DNA of 64,000 nt from Certhia americana. Lineage: Eukaryota > Chordata > Aves > Passeriformes > Certhiidae. The first letter of the stretch is position 1; every line of letters starts with the position of its first letter. The notes beneath the pieces were generated by a model. It did not search any database, had not been told where the DNA came from, and saw nothing but the letters and a program-made list of their open reading frames with translations. The DNA is taken from positions 5,810,648 to 5,874,647 of the forward strand of contig CM031878.1 of assembly GCA_018697195.1 (NCBI GenBank), written 5' to 3'. Shown piece by piece: positions 11,320 to 22,407 of this stretch. The translations under genes were made by a program, and so were the position numbers.

Positions 11320-11398
11320 AAAAAAATAAAAAAAAAAAAAATTTAAAAAAAATCTATTGCACATAGAAAAAAAAAAAAAAAAAACAAAAAACAAAAAC
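11320..11398. repeat. A-rich low-complexity tract
   Basis: Two A-rich blocks (11320-11352 and 11367-11398) separated by about 15 mixed bases, the second ending in CAAAAAACAAAAACC. Confidence 0.85.
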
Positions 11399-12786
11399 CT
11401 AGAAAAACTTTACCAGCATTGCACATCCTGATAGAGCTGAATGGAACCCTGCACCACAAGAAACCAAAAAGTATAAAACACACAATTTGCTACTACAAAA
11501 GAACAGAAAATACAAAGTATATTTTCAGTGCTGTAAGTCTCTTCTGCCCTAATTGCATGTGTGTTATTCCTGGCCTAGAACAGGGGTTTCTGTACTCTTT
11601 ATTCTTCTTTCATTTTACTTCTCCCTTTTATTTTTTTTGAGTCATTAGACATAGAATGTCCTGGTTTGGGCATTCAACTGCGTGTTCAGGCACCGACCTG
11701 GATGATTATTTCACCAATCTGATATTACTCTGAGTTCTCCCTTGACTGTTATGTTCAGGGAAGGGTCTGTCTTGTGTATAATAGATACTGCTATGGGACC
11801 TTGGTCTTTGCTAGGGATATTAAATGTTGCTACCACACAGGCATTAAGCGTGCCTGCAGTCAGGCACAAGTAATCTTACAGCGGAAACTGCAAAAAAGAA
11901 TAAATTCAATGTCCCACCGTATTAATTTGCACAGTTGCAGTTTTGGAGATTAGTCTTAAATTATTTTGAATTGCAAATCCAATTGGACTTTAATTATGAT
12001 TATGACCTCTACTTTGTGGCACACAGTTCAGTCTGTGCAGTCCCAGTCTATGGTAAATTACTATAATGGTGCTGTAGATGATGCACCACAGCCCAAAGCC
12101 TTGCACTATATCTGTAGAAAAAGACACGCATGCACATGCACATTTTGACTTGGAACAACATCCTAATAATACAGATTTATTCTACTTTTGTTTTGCTTTT
12201 TTGGCTTCCCTTCACTCCACATACAGGATAGCAAGGACTCAGTGACTTGCTGGAAGAAATCTGTAGAGTATGTTAATTTCTGTGGAACTTAGGCAGCCTC
12301 ATAAGTCTTAGAGATTAATAAGAATCTGGGAAGTATCTATCTTCTGGTGATGCTTTCATTTGCACAGTAATAAAGCTCGCCTTTCTTGTTTAATAAAAAC
12401 AATGAGGAAACAAATGGGTGTGCAGGCATTGGAACTTTTGAGGAATTAATTCAAAAGCACGGAGGAAAGTTTTTTATCATGCTGTAAGCACCCGAAAGGT
12501 GAAAATTACTCTTCCCTTAAGCTCTTACCCTCTGTGTGCCTTATCTCCAAGTTACATCAAATTTAAGGCAAAACCCTCAGAAGGTGCAAAGTGTCTCTTA
12601 GAAAGTACTGATCATTTTCCTGAAAGGTGGTAGGCACATTTCAGTGAGACCATAAGCAGCCTGGGATAATTTTGTATAATTCACCTTCTTCCCTTGCCCA
12701 CTGGAATGATTTCCTGATATAACATTCCCACTCCAATCAAACCATATTCCAGTGGAAAATTTCAAATCAGTGAAAATTTTGAGGCT
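11399..12786. other. Unclassified DNA
   Basis: No gene or repeat family recognised. Small reading frames at 11419-11640 and 11966-12148 lack any domain. Confidence 0.4.
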
Positions 12787-13192
12787 TTTCTTTTTTTTCT
12801 TTTCTTTTCTTTTCTTTTCTTTTCTTTTCTTTTCTTTTCTTTTCTTTTCTTTTCTTTTCTTTTCTATTCTTTTCTTTTCTCTTCTTTTCTTTTCTTTTCT
12901 TTTCCTTTCTTTTCTTTTCTTTTCTTTTCTTTTCTTTTCTTTTCTTTTCTTTTCTTTTCTTTTCTTTTCTTTTCTTTTCTTTTCTATTCTTTTCTTTTCT
13001 CTTCTTTTCTTTTCTTTTCTTTTCCTTTCTTTTCTTTTCTTTTCTTTTCTTTTCTTTTCTTTTCTTTTCTTTTCTTTTCTTTTCTTTTCTTTTCTTTTCT
13101 TTTCTATTCTTTTCTTTTCTCTTCTTTTCTTTTCTTTTCTTTTCCTTTCTTTTCTTTTCTTTTCTTTTCTTTTCTTTTCTTTTCTTTTCTTT
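12787..13192. repeat. (TTTTC)n pentamer satellite with 120-bp higher-order unit
   Basis: Uninterrupted polypyrimidine array of TTTTC pentamers. Three single-base variants (A at 12866, C at 12881, C at 12905) recur with the same spacing at 12986/13001/13025 and at 13106/13121/13145, so the array is built from exact 120-bp units (24 pentamers) starting at about 12841, 12961 and 13081. Open frames crossing it on both strands, with Phe/Leu/Ser or Lys/Arg/Glu runs, are artefacts of the 15-base periodicity. The opposite strand is all purine and could form triplex DNA. The array runs into an assembly gap. Confidence 0.97.
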
Positions 13193-13520
13193 NNNNNNNN
13201 NNNNNNNNNNNNNNNNNNNNNNNNNNNNNNNNNNNNNNNNNNNNNNNNNNNNNNNNNNNNNNNNNNNNNNNNNNNNNNNNNNNNNNNNNNNNNNNNNNNN
13301 NNNNNNNNNNNNNNNNNNNNNNNNNNNNNNNNNNNNNNNNNNNNNNNNNNNNNNNNNNNNNNNNNNNNNNNNNNNNNNNNNNNNNNNNNNNNNNNNNNNN
13401 NNNNNNNNNNNNNNNNNNNNNNNNNNNNNNNNNNNNNNNNNNNNNNNNNNNNNNNNNNNNNNNNNNNNNNNNNNNNNNNNNNNNNNNNNNNNNNNNNNNN
13501 NNNNNNNNNNNNNNNNNNNN
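13193..13520. other. Assembly gap (328 Ns)
   Basis: A run of N inside the pentamer satellite. Its length may be nominal; the true array is probably longer. Confidence 0.99.
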
Positions 13521-13575
13521 TTCTTTTCTGTAGTTTTCTTCTTTCTTTCTTTTTCTTTTCTGTCTTGTCTTTATT
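13521..13575. repeat. Decayed right end of the pentamer satellite
   Basis: TTTTC-type units continue after the gap but with TCTTTC and TCTG interruptions, then fade into ordinary sequence. A run of eight Cs follows at 13647-13654. Confidence 0.85.
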
Positions 13576-16500
13576 TTCTTTTCTGTTTAATTCTTTTGGT
13601 TTTGGAGAGATGGTTGTGTTTTTTGACTGGCTGCTCCTTTTATCCTCCCCCCCCGCCACCCGCAAAGGTTTTCATCACTTTAGCTTTCTGTGCAGAGACA
13701 GTTAATTGATGAAAGCAGGAGCCTTGAAGCAGGCAGGGCGACAGGGGCTGAGCACCCACCTCCTGCCCAGCTCCCAGTCTCCCCACAGCTCCAGCTGCAG
13801 AGAGACACTAACCCAAGTCACTTAACATCCCCACAACTCCTGCCATTCTGGCTGCCAGAGAGCTGGAACAGAGTGGGAACTTGCCAAAGACATTTGCTTA
13901 CCTCTCAAAAAAAGAACTTTGCAAGTTAGCACAATATTTTTAAATTAAGGAAAAGGATTTAACAAAGAAGAGGCATGTTTCAAACCTTTGTTTTCCTTTG
14001 ATGCACATAATGAAACCATTATATTAAGAGTGGCTTTGATGTCTTAAGAATTGCACCTTTGTCAGCTGGGGTTACACACTGAGACATTCTCTCCCTGTGG
14101 CCAAGGGATGACCAAGCCTCCCTGCAGCCACCAGTTCCCTAACTTTGTTTCAGGATGAACACAGCTGCCTACAAGAGTCCTATTCAGCACCATGAGTGAA
14201 AGGATAGTGCAGCAATAACTTATTCAGGATTCTGAGTCTCCTTATCTTGTTACTATGGCTCATGGTGGTCTCTGGAAATGGTCCTGTTTATGTCTTTTTA
14301 CACGGGAATTTCTTTTAAAGAATACTGGCCGATCTGGTAGTTGTTCTGCTTCTCAAGCAGGCCATTACTTCACCACTTGAGCCCACGTGGATGGAAATGT
14401 AATGTACAGAATCGTGTTTTGGTAGGTACTGCACGCAAACATTGCTGCCATTCTGGTTCAAGGATGGACTGGATGTTTGGGTTCTTCTCTCAGCTCCAAA
14501 GGGAATTTTGTCTAAGTGGCAGTAAAGTTTCCTACTTATCTAACTTTGTCCACCTGAGAAATAAAATTAATTGGTATATTATTCTTCCCTGCAACAGTTT
14601 CATCCAGCCTTACTGTATAAACCTACAAAAATTACTTGATTGGCAGGCCTGTCCTGTGAGTTGCCAAGATTTATTCTTGTTTTGCAGCTGGGCCCTGTGT
14701 TAACTGCAGTCTTTATCTTCACATAATTCATGTGGTGGCACCTTTAAGGTGATCCAGCTCTACCTGGGTGGAGAACATGCAGAATTCTTTATACTGCTAG
14801 AGACACAGTTAAAGTCAGGAAGCTTTAGCCTTTGATTCTGATCTGGAGCTGATACTGTGGCACAGGTCTGGGTCAGGATATTATGTTTGTAATCATATAA
14901 GTGTGGATCTGTTTGGGCCCTGACTTAACCTCCACTTAATAAAAATGTGTTCTAGCCACAGGCTATGAGTTCTCATGACTCGCAAAGGTAGGGACCTTTG
15001 CAATGTAATAAAAACAGGGAGGAAAATCTGTGAGATATAACACAGGTTCTGCTCTCCCCCTCCCATCTTCTTGCACTCTGATGTGAAACCTTTTTTTTAG
15101 AAATAAACACTTTGGAACTTAAATCAGTTTTTGTTTAATCAAGTCCACTTTTTAAATATTCTTAAATAAAATACTACTTAAAACGGGTAATTTTGCACAA
15201 AGTGGGAGAGAGATAGTGCAAGAACCGACAGTATATCAGACTGAATTAGTTTTTCATGCTACAAGATGTAAACAAATCTATTTAATTAGAACACCTTGTT
15301 CTTATTGCATTCAGAGTAATTTTTAATACAGACAGAAAGAAAAAAAAAAGGAGTTGGCAGCAAATTTCTACAATACTACAAAAAAATAGTCTGAACTGAG
15401 CATCTCCCTCAGTAAAATGGATGTTTTCTACTTGTTTGAATCAGGGTCTCAAAAAGTCTAACTCCCAACCACAAAGTCGATCTCTGGGCCAAGTACACAC
15501 ATTCCTAGAGACCAGCTTTGATTCAAAGCCTTCCTTTCTACTTCAGCAGAGACATCAGATGTGTAGTCTTGCAGGGGGAAGCTGGTCCTTCAAGTAACTT
15601 GTTTAGGTTATTATACATGCCAAGACCAGACTTCACTCACAGAACTTCCTGTCTCTGCCAAGGCCATGAGATTTCCATTTTTCTTGCTCACCTCTGGGAC
15701 AATCTGCCAAATTTTCACCATCATCCCATAAGTGTTACCCAGAAACAATAATGACTTTCCTCTCTTTGAAGTTCTTTTCTCTGCTTTATAGGGCAAAATG
15801 GAATCAGGAATAGCAACAGGAGGAAGGAGAGAGGCTGTGTGCTCAAGGGCTTTATTAAATGCCATAAAAACTCTAAGATCACCTTTCTCTTTCCTCTCTG
15901 GTAGCTGTGCTAGGAGCCCACTTGGCTGTACAGGCTCATTAGTCACAACAGAGAGGCAGCACAAGGTCCCACAGTGACAAGCTGCCACCTAAATCTAGGT
16001 AATGTGCTGTGCTAAAATGCTGTACACTTGCTTGCAGCAAGATCTCAGTTCCTTGCTGAGGTGATGTTTCCTTTTCTTTCTGAATTCTAGACCTGGATTT
16101 ACCACCCTTGTGGTCTGTGCTTTCCTTGATACACACTTTAAAACGTAGCTTCCTGGTCACAGTCTTCCAAAGCCTCAAATGGGCAGTAGAGGCACATAAA
16201 TGTTATCTGGGAATATTATGCATAATTCCAGACCTCTAGACTTCCAGTCACCACATTGAGACTCTCAGGCCAACACAGAGATGGGTTGAGCTATTAAACA
16301 CCAACATGGGTGTCTTTCCTCTCCTCTGTACTTAATAACTAGGTCTGTTCCACCAGATTACTGCTGCAAGAAAGATTCCTTGACTGTGTTGTGGCAGAAA
16401 GACCTCATGGTGGGATCTGGGGGAAAAAAAGGGAGTAGTTTCCTGAATAATCTGACCAACTGTCTGAGCAGAGCTGCACAATGCAGTCAAGGATGTCTTC

Positions 16501-16661
16501 TTCATATGATGCCATCTATTTTGGTTCCTAGAACACTAGACAGTCATGTTACAAACTGGTCCAGAAGTCTATGGATGTAGATTAAAGGGAACTCTAGTAA
16601 TCAGGGGATTTTTATAGTTTTTCTCTCTTGCTGTGGCTCCTGGAAAAAATATCTTTGTATT
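13576..16661. other. Unclassified DNA, partly GC-richer
   Basis: The stretch 13700-13890 is G/C-richer than its surroundings but has no recognised gene or repeat. Frames at 14341-14703 (120 codons) and 15611-15988 minus (125 codons) have no domain. Nothing else recognised. Confidence 0.4.
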
Positions 16662-16747
16662 TGTGGAAGGTGCCCCTGCTCATGGCAGGGAGACTGGAAC
16701 TAGATTATATTTAAGGTCCCTTTCAATCCAAACCATTCTATTATTTA
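16662..16747 (+). mobile_element. CR1 LINE, terminal 3' stub
   Basis: Only the last 85 or so bases of a CR1 in sense orientation: GTGGAAGGTGCCCCTGCTCA, then TGGCAGGGAGACTGGAACTA, then AAGGTCCCTTTCAATCCAAA and CCATTCTATTATTTA. An extreme 5' truncation of the kind common for avian CR1. Confidence 0.92.
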
Positions 16748-17494
16748 TTTTTTTCCTTCCCATCTTTCCTTTGAACTACCCAGGTATATGACCAGTTCTT
16801 CAGGGCAGTCTGTTTTGTTTCATACCGATGTCCAATGGACCCCCATCTCATCTGAAATGTCCACAAGTGGTAGTAGACTATTAATCAAAATAATCACACT
16901 GAATACAAAATGCTAATATTTTTGTACCAATGTGGGAGCTGTTTTGTATTCCTCTGGCTTTGTCTCCTACATTAATGATTCTTAGAGGCAAAACGAAAAG
17001 CTGATCATCTCACTACCATTAAATACTATCAACAACTTTTAAACAGTTGTCGGTGAACTTAAGTGCTTGTGTAAGTGACTAATTAATAGCCCTAGTTTAA
17101 TGAATATCTCGGGCACTGGCACACCACTTATGGGCAAACTGTCAATGATGCCTGCCTTCAAGAGTCTCCACCTGGAGAAGCATCCAAGCAGCACACAATG
17201 ACACTGCTGTCTGAGCCACCCTCCTCACTCTTACCCAGGAGCTCACTTTATCACTCCTTCAGCCTACTCTCTGTAATCCAGATTTCCCTCCTCCTCCTCC
17301 ATTCCTATTTCACTTGTCGTTTTCCCCTAGTTTCCTCATACCATTCCCAAAATATTCCATGCACTTCTTTCCTAACAGCTGTCTTATTTTCTCGTCTATC
17401 TCCATCAGATAAAGTACTGCTCTGTGCATCAAGAACAAAAGAGATTTATAGAATCAGTTTGATACAGTATTGTCAAGGAACACACTATGCTCAT
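16748..17494. other. Unclassified DNA
   Basis: No gene or repeat recognised. The part 16985-17190 is sequence of normal complexity with two TAATTAAT-like homeodomain words near 17079; see findings. Confidence 0.4.
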
Positions 17495-18009
17495 CTGCAG
17501 TCCTGGAAGAAATGCTCTGTTCAGTCTGTGTTCCTCACAGGAAGCACAAGGAGCTTCTGCAGAGTGTCTAGGAAAGGCCACAAAGAGCTGGCATATATGG
17601 AATCTGGAGCCTCTCTTGTATGAGAAGAGGTATGAGAGCTGGGCTGGCTTAGTCCAGAGAAGAGAGCACTGGGAGGGGATTTCATTAACGCATATAAGTA
17701 TCTCAGAGGCAGAGGATTGTGCCAGATTCTTTTCAGTGGTAGCCAGTGACAGGATGAGGAACAGTGGTTATAAACTAAACCACAAAATGTTTCAGCTCAG
17801 TATGAGGAAAACCTTATTTGCATTGAGGGTGTCAGAGCACTGGAACAGCTCAGGGAGGTTGGTAGAGTCTTCCTCTCTGGAGACATCCAAACCACACCTG
17901 ACCATGTTCCTGTGTCGCCTGCTCCAGGTGGCCCTGCCTTGACAGGGAGTTGGACCAGATGTTTTCCAGAGATCCCTTCCAACCCCAACACTTCTGTGAT
18001 TCTGTGAAA
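17495..18009 (+). mobile_element. CR1 LINE, 5'-truncated, about 0.5 kb
   Basis: Sense-oriented CR1 of the same general type as the one at 803-1518. Landmarks: CACAAGGAGCTTCTGCAGAG at the left, AGATTCTTTTCAGTGGTAGC, CAGTATGAGGAAAACCTTAT, CAGAGCACTGGAACAGCTCA, then GTTGGACCAGATGTTTTCCA, GATCCCTTCCAACCCC and a 3' end CACTTCTGTGATTCTGTGAA. Stops and indels are frequent. The 151-codon frame at 17487-17942 is a remnant that runs through the noncoding 3' part and is not a gene. Confidence 0.92.
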
Positions 18010-18177
18010 TAGAAACCAGTGAGAGCTTATGGCAAAATCTGTGGCCCGAAGAGCACACCCTATTACTCAAGTGACCCCGCATAAAAAGACAATGATGTCA
18101 CTAGAAAACGATGTCCCTATATTAGATTATTCACATTTGTGTGCACTTTCCAAGCTCTGGAAAGGTAAATAAGTGTC
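18010..18177. other. Unclassified DNA
   Basis: Nothing recognised. Confidence 0.4.
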
Positions 18178-18302
18178 TTATTATGTCTATTTCACCTGTG
18201 AAACTTCAGTGTAGAAAGGTTATTTTGTCCCGATTTATAAAAGACGCTTTATGGCAGAACAGAGACATTAATTCAGTTCTTTTTGCATCTTGAACACTGC
18301 TT
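18178..18302 (-). mobile_element. Possible MIR-type SINE fossil
   Basis: Plus-strand order ATTATGTCTATTTCACCTGT, GAAACTTCAGTG, AGAAAGGTTATTTTGTCC, TATGGCAGAACAGAGACATT, ATTCAGTTCT follows an inverted MIR (TTTTACAGATGAGGAAACTGAG, AGAGAGGTTAAGTGACTTGCCC, GTGGCAGAGC, AACCCAGGTCT). Similarity is spread along the whole length, which favours a real fossil over chance, but the divergence is large. Confidence 0.42.
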
Positions 18303-18513
18303 TTTATTTCCTCTCTCACCGTGATTTCTAGTCTCTAAATTTTCATTAATTCCTAGGAGGTAAAATTTTTTTCTGAGAAAGAAAAGAGACGTGTCTTTAC
18401 TGGCTGCGTGAGGAACAGGGTTTAATCAGATGATTTTCAAAACAAATCCCAAATGTCTTCCAGAGACTTATTACCTTCGCTATAGTCTTACCTCTGAGTA
18501 TTTACCTCAGGGG
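18303..18513. other. Unclassified DNA
   Basis: Nothing recognised. Confidence 0.4.
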
Positions 18514-18553
18514 AAAAAAAAAAAATAAATAAAAAAAAAAAAAAAAAAAAAAA
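18514..18553. repeat. A run, 40 bases with two Ts
   Basis: Nearly pure A tract broken only by two T residues. No retroposed gene or SINE body is seen on its 5' side, so it is not a recognisable poly(A) tail. Confidence 0.9.
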
Positions 18554-21500
18554 GAGAAAAGAGAATCCACTTATTTTCTTCTCTCACTGGTCTCTTCAGT
18601 TCTTGCCCCATGATACCCTTTCTGCTTGGACGACATCCCTAAAACTGTTCTATTGTCCCTTGACTAACTACCCATACAAACATCTGCATTACCCCCGAGG
18701 AACAAAATTTCCTTCCTTATAAGCACAGCAAGAAATAAAATCCAAATCTGAACAAAAACAGCGGTCCTTGCCTACTGTGATGTGTGAAATACTTTCCCGA
18801 GGCTGGTATCAACTCTCTCCATTTTAGTGGAGCTCATTTGCAGTCACTTGTCTATTCATAGTGGTTGGGCAGAAAGCAGAGCCAGGGCTGCCTGTCACCA
18901 AGATGAATAGACAGATGGCACGGACAAAAGTGGTCACATTTGGTCCGAGCCAGGGGTGCCATTTTTAAGGTCAGGTCTTCATCTTGTAGTGGTCGGGAGG
19001 AGGCCTGTGATGATGATGATGACACTACATTTGGAATGATACTGCTATTTGTTTATCATGGCTTTTGCACAGGAGGTACCAATTTTAGCAAACACAGGAG
19101 GAAAGCAATTGAGCTAGCCCTGCAGCAGCTTCTGAGGATCTTATCTGCATGGATGCTTCTCTTTTTACCCACTGTGTGTCAGAGTTTAGGTATAGAAACA
19201 AAAGCTGTTTTCTGTCCTGGGGCAACAGTGAGTACTTCCTAGACCTTGCTGAATTTCTTCCCATCTTTTGTTGGAAAGAACTACCCGTAACTTCATTAGA
19301 GTAAGTAACTTCATAATTTACTAGTCAGTTTAAACCACATATTAATCAGAATTTCTGGATCCTTCACTGGTGCTTATTCCCATATCCTGATTCTATGGAC
19401 GTGGGTTTATGTGGGAGATTCCATTAATCTCAAAGGGCTGGTCAGAGTTTTCCTTCAGGTTAAACTGACATTCACAAACTGAATACATTGAAGGAATGGC
19501 TTTGTCCTTCTTCTTCCTCACCTGCATCCCTGTGCAGACAGATGATAGACCACAAAAATATTCTTCAGTCAGTAAAAGTAGATGTAGTTCTCAAAACACA
19601 AACATGATGTGTCAGTTTACCTTCAGACAAGGCTCTGAGTATAAACACATTCTAAATATCTCCTGCAAGTGCAAAGACCAGAATATAATTAGATTTTACT
19701 TTACCAACAACCCTAGAAGAGGGCATTGATGTCTAATGCATTTTCCTCATTAATTGGAGACTAAAACTTGACCTGAACTAGAAAAAGCATATTTATTTAC
19801 AAGTTGGAGATATGCTGTAAATAGGAAATTAAAAGCAGATAGCTGTATAATCTTATAAGAATAAATGAGGAGGAAGACTGATAAAAAAACAAAAAAAAAC
19901 AAAGAAAAATAAAATTTCTTGTATCTGTGTTTCACATATGACCTCTCCAGAATGTGATTAAGAAATAAAAACAAACAAAAATCTTCCTTCTGGTATATGT
20001 AATGTACTTATGAATAAAGAGTAGTTTGGATTAGTGCTATGTTAACCAACTGAAAAACATGGATCTCTGTATATTTAGAATTTAATGTTAGAAATCAAGT
20101 TCAGCAATGTGATGGCAGGAAAAAAGTCTCTTTCCAGGATGGGAAGTAAATCAAGTTATGATGGTCCTGACATGATCCTGGTGTTATGACAGCATAGAAT
20201 TGGAGTCTGGAAATAGTCAAAATGTTGTGTGACCCCCTATACTTTACAGCACAGGGTAAGGAAGGGAAAATAGCACTTGCTGCTTCTACCTCTTTGTGTG
20301 GTGCATGTCCATCCCAAGGGCTTGTTTTTGTAGACAAATACCTTCAGTCTCTGACTGTTAAGACCAAAAGAGAAAAGAGGAGCACCTGCCTGCCCAGGTA
20401 ACTTCTTTCTCTCCAGGGGCCACTTCTGGAGTTTATTGGAAGTGAAATCAAAGCAAGAATATATTTAGTGTGCTTACAGATGATCTGGAATTAATTTTCT
20501 TGCTCTTCTGCAGACATAAAGTGTAAATACAATAAATACAGTAGACTGGGTCTATCTCAGCCTCCTTTGCGTAGAGCAGCAAAATACATTTCCTTTATTC
20601 TAGCAGAAGTCCATTCCCTCAGGTTGTAAATCCTTTCCATGAGATCTCCCTTTACCTGTGCCATACTCTGCATAGCCTGACTAGGCACATACCACTTCAA
20701 ACCTAGAGTGACAGACTTGTTAATTCCCAAATCATTAGAGGTTGCATTTCCTTCTCTTCATCCTTCCTGTCTTCCTGAGAGTGAATGGCTTCTCTCAGTG
20801 ATCTCTGATCTTGGGCTGCTCTGGGCACCACAACAGCTTCTCCAAGGCAGGTTGGGACCGTCTGGCTGTGTCAGGACAATGTGAGAAACAACTCGAGGAG
20901 TCCATTATCCCCACCCCAACCACTGAGGGGTTGGGTTGGGGAAGGATGGTGTCAGCAGTGAGGTCAGCCTCACTTGATGCCTGGTGGCACTCCATCCCCG
21001 TGTGCATCTTGGCTACCACCTCCTGGTGGGAAAATGTTTTTATATGGAGCAAAAACCGCTTCCTGGGGAGAGCATTATTGTCTCCTTGGAGAGAGTCCAG
21101 TACCGGAGGAGGCTGCAGTTTATCAGTTCTGTCCTCACCAGTCCACTCAAAGTGTCTGTGCCGTCAGGGGGATTGATGGAGTTGGGAAAGCCCCCAAAAC
21201 CATATAACTTGACATTAAAGAGAGCTCTTGCAACCAAGAGTACCTTTCAGGGAGACATGCAGAGAAAACTGCTCTGTCTCTTTGGTGGATGACTTTTATC
21301 GTGAAGCAGCACAAAGCCATTACTAAGAAAGGCACAAATTTGCTGGAGCTTGGAGGGGGGAGGAAAGGGGAAAGAACCAACAACAATAAAAATAAGACAC
21401 ATGCTGCTCTTCTCTCTTCAGAGGCTTTGGGGGAATCTCCTGAGGACTAGAGGCAGCTGCAGAGATGCTGTAAAGTGGGAAAAGAGCACACAACCCACCT

Positions 21501-22364
21501 GTAATTTGACCCAGCATGAGCACTGAAATGGACAGTACCACTGGTGCTATGTAGTGCACTGGTGAAGCACTACATATCCCACTCCAATAAATTTACCTGG
21601 ATAATACCTCCAAGACTCCCTATATTAGAAATCAGTTTATTCTTTCAGCATTAGGGCAGACAGCAAGGAGAGGGGGCAGCAGGGACCTCATGGCAACAGA
21701 GCAAGTGACTTTCAACATGGACTCTGAAATCATAAGAAAAGGCCAGTACTTGGTGAGCTTGGTGATGCTGTGTCTGGCTTGTTAACCATGTAAGAGTTTC
21801 CAGGCTGCTCACGTGTATCCATACAGGAGTGTTGGCCCTTCAGCAGGTGGATCCTGTGGCTTTGTGCAGCACCCTGCACCAGGGGCAGCCTCACTTGGAG
21901 GCATTCACTGTCAATAATATTGTGGTAGTGTAGGTGGGAAAGGGGGACTAGAGGATTTTTTTTTAAACTTACTGCATAAATAGAATCAAGGAAAACATAA
22001 TGCAATATAAATAAAAACAAATGGTTCAGTCAACTCATCTTTAATGTTTTGCTGCGTGACATCTATTTTGTCTAATGGAATACGACTTTCATACACCAAC
22101 TGGATATTTAACCTTGGCCAAAAGTTATGATGTACATTACAATACACTTTTATTATGTTACAATCTAGTGTTGTTGTTTTTTTAATCTATTGCTAGGCCT
22201 CTAACAGTATGTCTGTGTCGATGAAACCCATCTGTCAAAAGCACAGTAGGGACATTATTATGTAAATGTAGTTGGGTCTTCCTTTTGTGGAATTGGGGGC
22301 AGGAATTTAATATACTGTCCTAATATTCCAGCCAGAGGGGAAAAAATATTTATGAAAAAATTCT

Positions 22365-22366
<2 letters not shown>
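18554..22366. other. Unclassified DNA
   Basis: Contains an A-rich tract at 19882-19914 and G/C-richer stretches around 20800-21200, where overlapping short frames occur on both strands. A GAT triplet run sits at 19009-19022. None of the frames shows a domain. No repeat family recognised. Confidence 0.4.

Positions 22367-22403
<37 letters not shown>
22367..22403. repeat. T run of 37 bases
   Basis: Uninterrupted mononucleotide T tract, the longest pure one in the window. No SINE or processed pseudogene is visible on the A side. Confidence 0.92.

Positions 22404-22407
<4 letters not shown>

Noticed and set aside
11659..11720. TGTCCTGGTTTGG resembling the start of the LTR family seen elsewhere
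   Set aside because: Similarity stops after about a dozen bases. The LTR landmarks that should follow are missing.
12598..13705. Two frames of more than 300 codons crossing the pentamer satellite on opposite strands
   Set aside because: The TTTTC repeat has no stop codon in several frames, and the N gap extends them. The product would be pure simple-sequence peptide.
17487..17942. 151-codon plus-strand frame
   Set aside because: Lies almost wholly in a CR1 copy, largely its 3' noncoding part.
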